64,000 nucleotides of DNA from Salipiger sp. CCB-MM3 (lineage in GTDB: Bacteria; Pseudomonadota; Alphaproteobacteria; Rhodobacterales; Rhodobacteraceae), in assembly GCF_001687105.1 (NCBI RefSeq), contig NZ_CP014599.1, positions 1 through 64,000 of the forward strand, written 5' to 3'. The translations under genes and the position numbers were made by a program. The notes beneath the pieces are model-generated. The model worked only from the letters and a program-made list of their open reading frames with translations, searched no databases and was not told the DNA's origin. Shown here piece after piece: positions 37,698-44,957 of this stretch; the stretch's first letter is position 1, and each line of letters begins with the position of its first letter.

Positions 37698-38930
37698 CTA
37701 GGCTTTAATCTCCAAAAGCACTGCATCATTGCTGAATCGCCCCGGAAGCTCTGCCGTCAGGATTGACATTTCGCGCCGAAGGCCTTCGTCGCGAAGAATC
37801 CTGCAGATTACGTAGGGATAGTCTGCCTCTGTCTTGGCTTCCAGAACCATCCCATCCAACGCGGCCCCAAATGGATTGAGTACATTTGGTGTGACGACAA
37901 CCGGCATGCCGAGCGCCAGATAATCGGCGACCTTGATGGGTATGCCACTGCCCAGAAGCATCGGAGCCAGCCCGATCGCTTGCGGGCCACCAAGCACCCC
38001 CAAATCATCCACCCTTCCCATGAGGCGCAGCCCTTCGGCTTTGGCGGCGGCCGAGTCAACCCGGGCGCAAATACTGCCCGCAATCCAAAGCTCTGCGCCG
38101 GGTACCCGAGCCCGAACTTCCGGCCAGACTCTTTGGCGCAGGTAGTCCAAAGCGGCGACATTACCGGCGTGCTGAGAGCCGAGAAAAACCCCATGCGGCG
38201 CCGCGGCTGGGTCGCCGTCTGCGCGGGCGGAAATAACTTCTGGCCGCATCCAGACATGCGCCGCCTGCGGCAGCATCGGTTGGAACTGCTCCAACTCGGT
38301 ACAGCTTGCGTGGATCAGCACGTCGGCACCAGAGCAGCGCGCGGCTTCTTCTTCCAGCGTCATCTCCGCATGATCAGGCTCCAAGCCAGCGTCACGGAAG
38401 GACTTCGCTCGCAGCGAAAACAGATCATGAAGAAACACGATCCGTTTTTCTGCATCGATTCGGTCCAAGAGCGGGCCCAGAGTGCTGTATTCGACCGTCA
38501 CCACGTCAATCGGTTCGGCAGATGCCCGGCGCGCCACATCCTTGGCTTCCCGCTCCGACAGCTCCACGCCCAATGCGCTTGGATAGGGGCGTTCGGTTTG
38601 CCCACGGAGCCTCCTCAGAGCTTCGGCACCGATCCGCCGAAAGAGGCGGACCCACACTTCGGGCGACAAGGAGACCCAAAGCCCACCAACCCGGATCGTC
38701 TGCCCCCAGTCCACCCTGTCCGCCAAGACTGCCAAATCCGGGTGAAGACGCGCCCAAGCAAGGTTGCCAAATGACCTGCGCGGCGCAAACAGCAAACGCG
38801 TGGACAGGCCCGCGTCGCGACACAGCATGAGATACGGTTTGAGATAGCTGTTGCTGCCCTCTCCCATCGCATCCAGCCGACGGGCCACGATCAGGGTCGC
38901 ACGGCGCGGCGTCGTTTTGCCGTCCTTCAC
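37698..38930 (-). CDS. Glycosyltransferase, GT4-like
   Basis: A 410-residue GT-B fold protein. The N-terminal acceptor half begins TLIVARRLDAMGEGSNSYL. The donor half has VFLGSQHAGNVAALDYL, ELWIAGSIC and GLAPMLLGSGIPIKVADYLALGMPVV, the usual end of GT4-type enzymes. It starts at GTG 38930, which overlaps the previous stop as GTGA; no ATG lies close by. It is the last gene of a four-gene minus-strand operon with two GT2 enzymes and a sulfotransferase. Donor and linkage are unknown. Confidence 0.82.
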   Translation of the reverse strand: MKDGKTTPRRATLIVARRLDAMGEGSNSYLKPYLMLCRDAGLSTRLLFAPRRSFGNLAWARLHPDLAVLADRVDWGQTIRVGGLWVSLSPEVWVRLFRRIGAEALRRLRGQTERPYPSALGVELSEREAKDVARRASAEPIDVVTVEYSTLGPLLDRIDAEKRIVFLHDLFSLRAKSFRDAGLEPDHAEMTLEEEAARCSGADVLIHASCTELEQFQPMLPQAAHVWMRPEVISARADGDPAAAPHGVFLGSQHAGNVAALDYLRQRVWPEVRARVPGAELWIAGSICARVDSAAAKAEGLRLMGRVDDLGVLGGPQAIGLAPMLLGSGIPIKVADYLALGMPVVVTPNVLNPFGAALDGMVLEAKTEADYPYVICRILRDEGLRREMSILTAELPGRFSNDAVLLEIKA

Positions 38931-39877
38931 TTAGCGCGCACCACGCGCTTGCGCAGGGCCTCCGCCACATGGCCCATAATCCGACCAAACGCCGCCGGAT
39001 GCCGCGCCAGACCCGCAAGCGCCGCTCTGGGGTGTCGCGACTTCAGGGCGCCGAGTACGGTTTCGGTTGTTGCAAGCCGCATCATGTTGCGCTTGCGCCG
39101 CGCAAATAGCGGCGCGGTGGCCTTGCGCACGTCTGGCGCAAGTCCGGAAAGAACGCGGGCGTCCGCGCGCGCCAGCGCCACCATATGATTAGGATCCAGG
39201 CTGCGCGAAACCGACCCCTCGCGCCGCGTATAAAGATAGCCGGGCTCTGCCGTAAAATAGACGCGCGCCCCCTTTGCCAAAGCCTCGAGCACGAGGTGGA
39301 AATCTTCACCATTGCGCAGGTCGGGGTTGTAGCTGAGGCCGTGCCCCTCCAGAAACCTTCGTCGAAACAGTGGCTTGGCATAGCCGAAACTCACTTCGCC
39401 TCGGCGCAGACCGTTGAGAACCAGCCAATCTGACAGGCTCAGAATCCCCGAGGGGCGACGGTCCGACAGCAGCGCCCCCGGACAGGCCGAGCCGTCCGGC
39501 GTCACCGAAAGGAAGTCGTCGATCACGATATCGGCGTCTTGCGCCTCCCCCGCATGGCACATCCGCGCAAGCCGGCCCGGCGCGAAAGCGTCATCCGCAT
39601 CAAGGACGGCGATCCAATCGCCGCGTGCCGCGCCGAAAGCCGCATTTCGCGCGCCCGCTGGCCCGCCATTCGCCGCGCAGCGGATCAGCGAAAGGCGAGG
39701 CTCTTCTGCCGCCATCCGCTCGATCACCTCGGCGGTTTTGTCGGGGGATGCGTCGTCTGCCACCACGACGTCGAGCGCGACACCCTCCTGCTGCAGTGCC
39801 GAACGGATTGCCGCCCCGACGAAAGTTTCGGCAGCATAAGCCGCGATCGCGACGGTGACGGAATGGAGCTCAGGCAC
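38927..39877 (-). CDS. Family 2 glycosyltransferase (ExoO-like)
   Basis: A GT-A glycosyltransferase of about 316 residues: TVAIAAYAAETFVGAAIRSA, VVVADDASPDKTAEVIE, GGPAGARNAAFGAA and the metal site IAVLDADDAF, then LRNGEDFHLVLEAL. It resembles rhizobial ExoO-type enzymes and is a clear paralogue of the gene at 49865-50878. The GTG at 39877 overlaps the end of the sulfotransferase gene by 8 bp and is the best start; the frame extends to a TTG at 39904. Confidence 0.82.
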   Translation of the reverse strand: MPELHSVTVAIAAYAAETFVGAAIRSALQQEGVALDVVVADDASPDKTAEVIERMAAEEPRLSLIRCAANGGPAGARNAAFGAARGDWIAVLDADDAFAPGRLARMCHAGEAQDADIVIDDFLSVTPDGSACPGALLSDRRPSGILSLSDWLVLNGLRRGEVSFGYAKPLFRRRFLEGHGLSYNPDLRNGEDFHLVLEALAKGARVYFTAEPGYLYTRREGSVSRSLDPNHMVALARADARVLSGLAPDVRKATAPLFARRKRNMMRLATTETVLGALKSRHPRAALAGLARHPAAFGRIMGHVAEALRKRVVRAK

Positions 39878-40676
39878 TTCGCGCGGTATCCTGCATCGCT
39901 GCAATGATCTCGTAGTCCATCGCGTAGCGCGCCCTCAACTGACTGGCGAGGTCATCGGGCAAGAGGCTCGCATCGTCCGGCATGCAACCATCTTCGTGGT
40001 GCAGCCTGACAAGATCGCGGATCGGCCGATCAGCCGCCGCCGAAACCGCGCGATGCGGCACGTGAAAGGTGCTGTTGGCCGGGCGAAGAAAATACCGCGC
40101 CGCCACCGCCGGACCCAGAATCCGGCACATGCCCGCGTAAATCTCTGACACCGGCAGGACATCAGTATAGAGTGCGCGCTGCAGGTGCGTGCGCTGCGGC
40201 AGCACATGGCGATCCAACGTGGCAAAGTCCCGAGATAGATAGTCCGTGACGAAATCACGAAACGTCGCGCGTTCCACCGGCTTTCCGATGGTCTGCTCGA
40301 AGCTCTGGTGAATATCCTCTGCCCCGCTCCGCGCGATGAATTTGTTGCGGAACATCGACAGCGTCCGCTGCACCGGATCGCGATACACAAAGATCAGGTG
40401 ATCGCAGCCGCGCAGGTCCGCGCTCTTGAGGCGATGAAAGCGGCGCATGAAATCTATCGGGCGCTCATCGGCTTGCAGCTCGACCCGATGCGGCGAGCAT
40501 TCGAGAAACATCTTCTTGAAGCTCGAACATCCATTTTTGCGGACATAACAGTAGCCGATCTTGCGTCCCGCGATCTCGAGCCCGAAATGGTTGCGCCCGA
40601 TCCCGCGCGCAACATCAAGACGGCGCTGCAGCACCCGTAGGCCGATCTTGTCAAAAGGGGTGCGGTTATCGAACAT
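39870..40676 (-). CDS. Sulfotransferase (3 of 5), sulfotransferase-2 type
   Basis: A 268-residue enzyme of the carbohydrate sulfotransferase-2 group. The PAPS loop is IGYCYVRKNGCSSFKKM and the second site is FVYRDPVQRTLSMFRNKF. The family normally sulfates polysaccharide hydroxyls. The ATG at 40676 overlaps the end of the GT2 gene by 11 bp, and the next GT2 gene overlaps its own stop, so it is embedded in a glycosyltransferase operon. This placement ties sulfation to repeat-unit assembly. Confidence 0.82.
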   Translation of the reverse strand: MFDNRTPFDKIGLRVLQRRLDVARGIGRNHFGLEIAGRKIGYCYVRKNGCSSFKKMFLECSPHRVELQADERPIDFMRRFHRLKSADLRGCDHLIFVYRDPVQRTLSMFRNKFIARSGAEDIHQSFEQTIGKPVERATFRDFVTDYLSRDFATLDRHVLPQRTHLQRALYTDVLPVSEIYAGMCRILGPAVAARYFLRPANSTFHVPHRAVSAAADRPIRDLVRLHHEDGCMPDDASLLPDDLASQLRARYAMDYEIIAAMQDTARSA

Positions 40677-41679
40677 CGGAACTCGGGTCGGCGATGGTCA
40701 CGGGGGTGGAGACGGTCTGTAATCGATTGCTGAAAATTGCGCAGGTCGCTGTGTAGAGGATGGCGAAGGCCCGTGTGCCAAGCGCCAGGCTGTTCGCCAC
40801 GCCGAGCTTTCCCTGAAAGGGAATTGTCAGCGTGTAGCAGAGGGATACGCCGATCAATGCCGTTGCACGCAGGGTGCAATACAGTACGGAGATCGACAGC
40901 GGCTGCCGCAACAGAAAGGTCAGCGCCCGCGTGCGGCCATAGTTGAACTGACGGTGCAGCGCCCATCGCCAGCAAAGACGCTCGGCTCCCTGCGTTTCAT
41001 AAACCCAAGCTTTCGCCGCATAGGCCCCCTCACCGCCGGCGCGCACGATATCCTGAAAAAACAGAGTATCTTCGCCGGAGTTGAACCGCATCCGCAGATC
41101 GAAACGGCAGTGGTGCTCTCGCACGAAAGGGTGCGCGACCAACACGTTGTTCGTCCAGCTCTCCACGCGTTTTGCGCCATTCGGGTACCTGCGCTGACGA
41201 AAAAAGAGCGTGCGCAGCCACCAGCGGTCTTCTTCGCGTTCAACGCGCATATCGACCGGCCCCTGAACAAAGGTCGCCCCGGTGCTCTGCGCCACCGTAA
41301 CAAGCTCGACCAGCCAATCAGGGTCCACAGTCTCATCGTCATCGACAAATGCGAAGTAGTCTACGTCGCGCAACTCCTGCAGAGCACGGTTGCGCGCCGA
41401 CGGAACCCCCGGGCGAGGCTCATGCACGTAGTGGCAGGGCCATGGAAAACCTTGTGTCTCCCGGTCGAAAACACCCTGAGCCGTGGGCGTTCGGTCATTG
41501 TCGACGATCAGGAAATCCACTTCCATGTTATCGGTTGCGCGAAGCCTCCGGAAAGACAGAAATAATTTCTCGAGTCCCCCGGGGCGCTGCCAAGTGCAAG
41601 CGCAGACGGTAATTTTCAACGCCAATTCCCCATAAAATTCAGTCAGGAAGAAATGCACTGAATATAAATGCCTCTTCAT
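40666..41679 (-). CDS. Family 2 glycosyltransferase (paralogue of the gene at 18597)
   Basis: A GT-A enzyme of up to 337 residues: KITVCACTWQRPGGLEKL, FLIVDNDRTPTAQGV, GVPSARNRALQEL, FVDDDETVDPDWLVEL and SGEDTLFFQDIVRAGG, followed by a C-terminal hydrophobic pair. It matches the product of 18597-19517 over its whole length. The annotated ATG at 41679 has no ribosome site. A TTG at 41619 or 41625 would start just before the conserved domain and follows GGGGAA, so the true protein may be about 20 residues shorter. It heads the four-gene operon. Confidence 0.82.
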   Translation of the reverse strand: MKRHLYSVHFFLTEFYGELALKITVCACTWQRPGGLEKLFLSFRRLRATDNMEVDFLIVDNDRTPTAQGVFDRETQGFPWPCHYVHEPRPGVPSARNRALQELRDVDYFAFVDDDETVDPDWLVELVTVAQSTGATFVQGPVDMRVEREEDRWWLRTLFFRQRRYPNGAKRVESWTNNVLVAHPFVREHHCRFDLRMRFNSGEDTLFFQDIVRAGGEGAYAAKAWVYETQGAERLCWRWALHRQFNYGRTRALTFLLRQPLSISVLYCTLRATALIGVSLCYTLTIPFQGKLGVANSLALGTRAFAILYTATCAIFSNRLQTVSTPVTIADPSSDVR

Positions 41680-42075
41680 TATCTATATACATACCGCGAA
41701 AATTATCAAGCCTTCCAAGACCTCGCCCCATCAATGCGCGACACATCTTCGCCTACTTCTTCAAGTCGCTGAGATTTCGAGCGCGCGCGTCTGCTTTTTT
41801 CGCGCGCCTAAATCTGCCCAAAATTTTCTAAACTACCAATAGGTTGCGAGAACCTGCGAGAGCGCCGTCGCGAAACACTGCCTATCAATGCGGCGATGTC
41901 GCGGGCCGCAGGCGGATAAGAACTCGACGAGAGATCGCAGCGCCCGGCTCTGGCCCGCCCCCCGGCGAGTCCCCTGACAAAACGCTCGCACGCCCCCCTC
42001 CCCCGGTGTTAGGCTCGGCGTTATTCTTACGCCTTCTTCTCTTCAAAATGCGCTTTCGCACAAAACCCATTCCAT
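41680..42075. other. Divergent intergenic region, no gene seen
   Basis: It separates the minus-strand glycosyltransferase operon from the plus-strand sulfotransferase-GH16 pair and should hold both promoters. An open frame at 41844-42098 begins with TTG and has no homology. Confidence 0.45.
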
Positions 42076-42765
42076 ATGATCGTATCACACCGCCATAAAC
42101 TCATTTTTATCAAGACGTTAAAGTCGGCAGGCACCAGCATAGAGCTGGCTCTCTCGCATCATTGCGGACCAGCGGACATCGTGACGCCGATCTATCCGCT
42201 CGTTCCCGAGCATGAACCGCGCAACTGGCGCGGCTGGTTCGCGCCTTGGCGAGAGGTACGGTCAAAGAACGATCTGCAGAAGAACGTCTCGGAACTCATG
42301 CGGCGAAACCGTCTCTACAATCATATCCCTGCCCGCTTTGCACGCGCGCGCCTGCCGCGTCACGTTTGGCGCGATTATTTGAAGGTCTGCGTCGAACGAA
42401 ATCCTTGGGATAAAACACTCTCGCATTATCACATGTTCAAAAACGCAAGCTGGCACCGGCACTATGATCCGGATCTGACCTTGGACCGCTATCTACAGAA
42501 CGGCATTTTGTGCCACAACGCGCCCTTCTACTGCGACACACAGGGGCAACTTCTCGTTGATCGGGTACTTCGCTACGACCGCCTTGATGAGGAGTTGGCC
42601 GACCTGTTCCAGACGCTCGGCCTGCCCTTTGACGGCTTGCCGCACGCCAAGGGAGACCTCCGAAAAGACAGAACGTCCTACAAGGAGGTGTTCACGCCCG
42701 GGCAGGCGGACCAGATCGGCCGCGCCTTCCGAAAGGAAATTGACCTTCATGGATGGGAATTCTGA
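42076..42765 (+). CDS. Sulfotransferase (4 of 5), upstream of second GH16 gene
   Basis: A 229-residue sulfotransferase-2 type protein. It begins MIVSHRHKLIFIKTLKSAGTS, where the Lys-Ser/Thr-rich loop binds PAPS, and later has LKVCVERNPWDKTLSHYHM, the second PAPS site with the conserved Arg and Ser. It is short but complete for the group. The next gene (GH16) starts one base after its stop, the second case in this window of a sulfotransferase coupled to a GH16 enzyme. Confidence 0.8.
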   Translation: MIVSHRHKLIFIKTLKSAGTSIELALSHHCGPADIVTPIYPLVPEHEPRNWRGWFAPWREVRSKNDLQKNVSELMRRNRLYNHIPARFARARLPRHVWRDYLKVCVERNPWDKTLSHYHMFKNASWHRHYDPDLTLDRYLQNGILCHNAPFYCDTQGQLLVDRVLRYDRLDEELADLFQTLGLPFDGLPHAKGDLRKDRTSYKEVFTPGQADQIGRAFRKEIDLHGWEF

Positions 42766-42766
42766 G

Positions 42767-43660
42767 ATGTGGACATCGGTCGGCCAAACATCAGCACGTC
42801 GCCTCCGCAAACCCATGCTCGCGCTCAGCCTGTGCGCCGCAGCCCTGGGGGCAATCGCAGGGCCGGCGCAGGCGCAGAAACGCGAAAAGCAACTGAGCGG
42901 CGCATTCCGCACCGCGTTCCAGTTCAGCGGTCTGGGGAAAGAATGGTGGCTCGCCGAGTACGACCATCCGGCGAAATGGTTCCGGACATCGTGGCGCAAA
43001 GACGCGGCGCATGCAGGGCCAGCGGGCCTGTCCATCACACTCCAGACGGTCCCCGAGGATCGCCGCGTTTCGGCAGGTGAGATGGCGGCTGACGACGGAA
43101 CACTGCACAGCGCGGGAAAGACCGCGAAAGATTTCGTCAGCGCACAACTTCAGCGGCGAAAATGGTTCGGCTATGGGCGCTATGAGGTGGTCATGCGCCC
43201 CGCCAGCGGCGCCGGGGTCATCTCGGCGTTCTACCTCTACACCGGCGCGCATTTCGGGGACAGCCACGAGGAAATCGACATCAAGTTTCTGGGCAAAGAC
43301 ACGACACGGGTCGAGTTCAACCGCTTCCGCGATGGCGAACCCCTCGCCGAGCCGCCATCGGTCGATCTTGGCTACGATGCGGCTCAGGAGCCTACGCTCT
43401 ACGCCATTGAATGGACAGAAGAATCCATTTCCTGGTTTTACGGCGAGACCGAAGCTTTCCGGATCAGAGACGCGAGTATGGTGCCGCGGCCACCGATGAA
43501 GATTTACATCGATCTCTGGGCTGGCAGCGCGCGGCAGGCCGATTGGCTGGGCATGGTTGCCGCCGACGTCGAGGCCGAGACGCTCGTCCAATGCGTGTCA
43601 TTTGTCCCGGCGGGCAAGAGCGGCATGCCTCAATGCAGCGACCTGATGCAGGCGCAGTAA
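42767..43660 (+). CDS. Secreted GH16-family protein with altered catalytic site (probable inactive or repurposed glycanase)
   Basis: A 297-residue protein with a signal peptide (MLALSLCAAALGAIAG, then AQAQ). It aligns along its length with the GH16 enzyme at 30951-31841: WFGYGRYEVVMRPASG, AFYLYTGAHFGDS, LYAIEWTEESISWFY, MKIYIDLWAGS. In the catalytic block it reads HEEIDIKFLG, so the acid/base Glu is Lys (codon AAG), while the nucleophile Glu and the Asp remain. It may bind the polysaccharide without cutting it or act differently. Start ATG 42767 (GGGA upstream) is preferred; ATG 42749 would overlap the sulfotransferase by 17 bp. Confidence 0.85.
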   Translation: MWTSVGQTSARRLRKPMLALSLCAAALGAIAGPAQAQKREKQLSGAFRTAFQFSGLGKEWWLAEYDHPAKWFRTSWRKDAAHAGPAGLSITLQTVPEDRRVSAGEMAADDGTLHSAGKTAKDFVSAQLQRRKWFGYGRYEVVMRPASGAGVISAFYLYTGAHFGDSHEEIDIKFLGKDTTRVEFNRFRDGEPLAEPPSVDLGYDAAQEPTLYAIEWTEESISWFYGETEAFRIRDASMVPRPPMKIYIDLWAGSARQADWLGMVAADVEAETLVQCVSFVPAGKSGMPQCSDLMQAQ

Positions 43661-43718
43661 CCGCCGCTGTCCGAGAGCCCCCGACCATATTGCTAAGCAC
43701 CCATTAAGGCGCACCGCG

Positions 43719-44957
43719 CTACTGACTGTTGAAGCCGAGGTCGACCGAGACTTCCAGCACGTCGCCCGGCAGCACCAGATCGTCGGGCCCAACAGTGATG
43801 ACCTCTACGCCCTCGGGCCCATCACGGCGCACCTGCATGCGCGCCTCCACCGGACCCTCGCCTGTCGGCAGCCCGCTCAAGGCGACCAGATTCATGAACA
43901 TCTCTTGGCGCTTCGTTTCCAGTTCGATCTGGCGGCGCGCTTCCTGAAGCTGCGTGACAATCTCCTGCCGCCGTGTCGCTTGCGCCTGTTGCAGGTCGCG
44001 CTCGGTTTCGCCGATGCGCTGGCGCGCGCGGTAGGCCGCAGTGTTGAGGTCCAGTTCTTCGGAACTGAGTTCAGCAAGCGTGCGCTCGGCAGAGACGAGG
44101 CGGCTCACCACCACAGCGCCCCGGTCGGACAGCGTTCGCAAGTTCTCCGCCTGTTCTTTGGCGAGTTGCATCTGCCTGCCAAAGCCCTCCAGCTTGCTGG
44201 CCAGCCCCTCCAACTCGGTCTGGTAAAGCTCGATGAGCGCTTTGCTGGATGCAACGCCACGCGCTGCGGCCTCGCGGCGGATCTCGAAAATGGTTTGCTC
44301 TTCGGCCAAGGTCCGCGCCACCGCTTCGACACCGTCCGGATGATGAAGCCCCTGCGGGAAGGTGATCTCCTCAGCCCCCCTCAACTCTGCCTCCAGCCGC
44401 GCCTGCCGCGCCTGCAGGCGCATCAGATCGACCTGAACACCGCGCAAAGAACTGGTTTCCCGGTAGACCCCGGCGTCGCGTCCCGCTGCGGTTGCCTCGC
44501 GCAACATCCCACCCGCGATCGCCAGCGCCTTGCTTGCGGTAAGCCCTGGGCGCCACGCGTAGGAGCCCGGACCGCTGACCAAGCCCGCTGCATAGAACGG
44601 TCGGTAAGAGGCGATCTCCAGCGCAACCTTTGGCGGCTGATACAGGCCCGTGGCTTGCTGCAGCGCTTCGGCCACATCGTCGCCCAGGTCGGAGAGGCTT
44701 TGCCCGGCGGCGCGCACTTCTCCGACGATCGGAACCATGATGCTGCCCTCGGCAGATACCTTGTAGCTGCCGGTCAGCGAGTCCATGGGCACATAACTTG
44801 CCGTCTCTTCGTCCCAGGCCACTGCGCGCAACGCAATTACGTCCTCGGCGCCCAGAAGATAGGCATCCGCAGCGGCGGCGGTGGCGGTGGCGCTCAGCGC
44901 CCCCAAAACTGCGGCAAGCAGCGCCGCTTTCAGTTGGTGATAGCGGCCCCCCGTCAT
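43719..44957 (-). CDS. exoF: Polysaccharide export protein, ExoF-type
   Basis: A 412-residue periplasmic/outer-membrane export protein with a signal peptide (LKAALLAAVLGALSATATAAAA). The polysaccharide export domain has LLGAEDVIALRAVAWDEE and GSIMVPIVGEV, and a SLBB-like part around PFYAAGLVSGPGSYAWRPGL. A long helical coiled coil follows, and the C-terminus is LPGDVLEVSVDLG. Size and order match rhizobial ExoF rather than Wza. The ATG at 44957 overlaps the stop of the ExoP-like gene. Confidence 0.88.
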   Translation of the reverse strand: MTGGRYHQLKAALLAAVLGALSATATAAAADAYLLGAEDVIALRAVAWDEETASYVPMDSLTGSYKVSAEGSIMVPIVGEVRAAGQSLSDLGDDVAEALQQATGLYQPPKVALEIASYRPFYAAGLVSGPGSYAWRPGLTASKALAIAGGMLREATAAGRDAGVYRETSSLRGVQVDLMRLQARQARLEAELRGAEEITFPQGLHHPDGVEAVARTLAEEQTIFEIRREAAARGVASSKALIELYQTELEGLASKLEGFGRQMQLAKEQAENLRTLSDRGAVVVSRLVSAERTLAELSSEELDLNTAAYRARQRIGETERDLQQAQATRRQEIVTQLQEARRQIELETKRQEMFMNLVALSGLPTGEGPVEARMQVRRDGPEGVEVITVGPDDLVLPGDVLEVSVDLGFNSQ

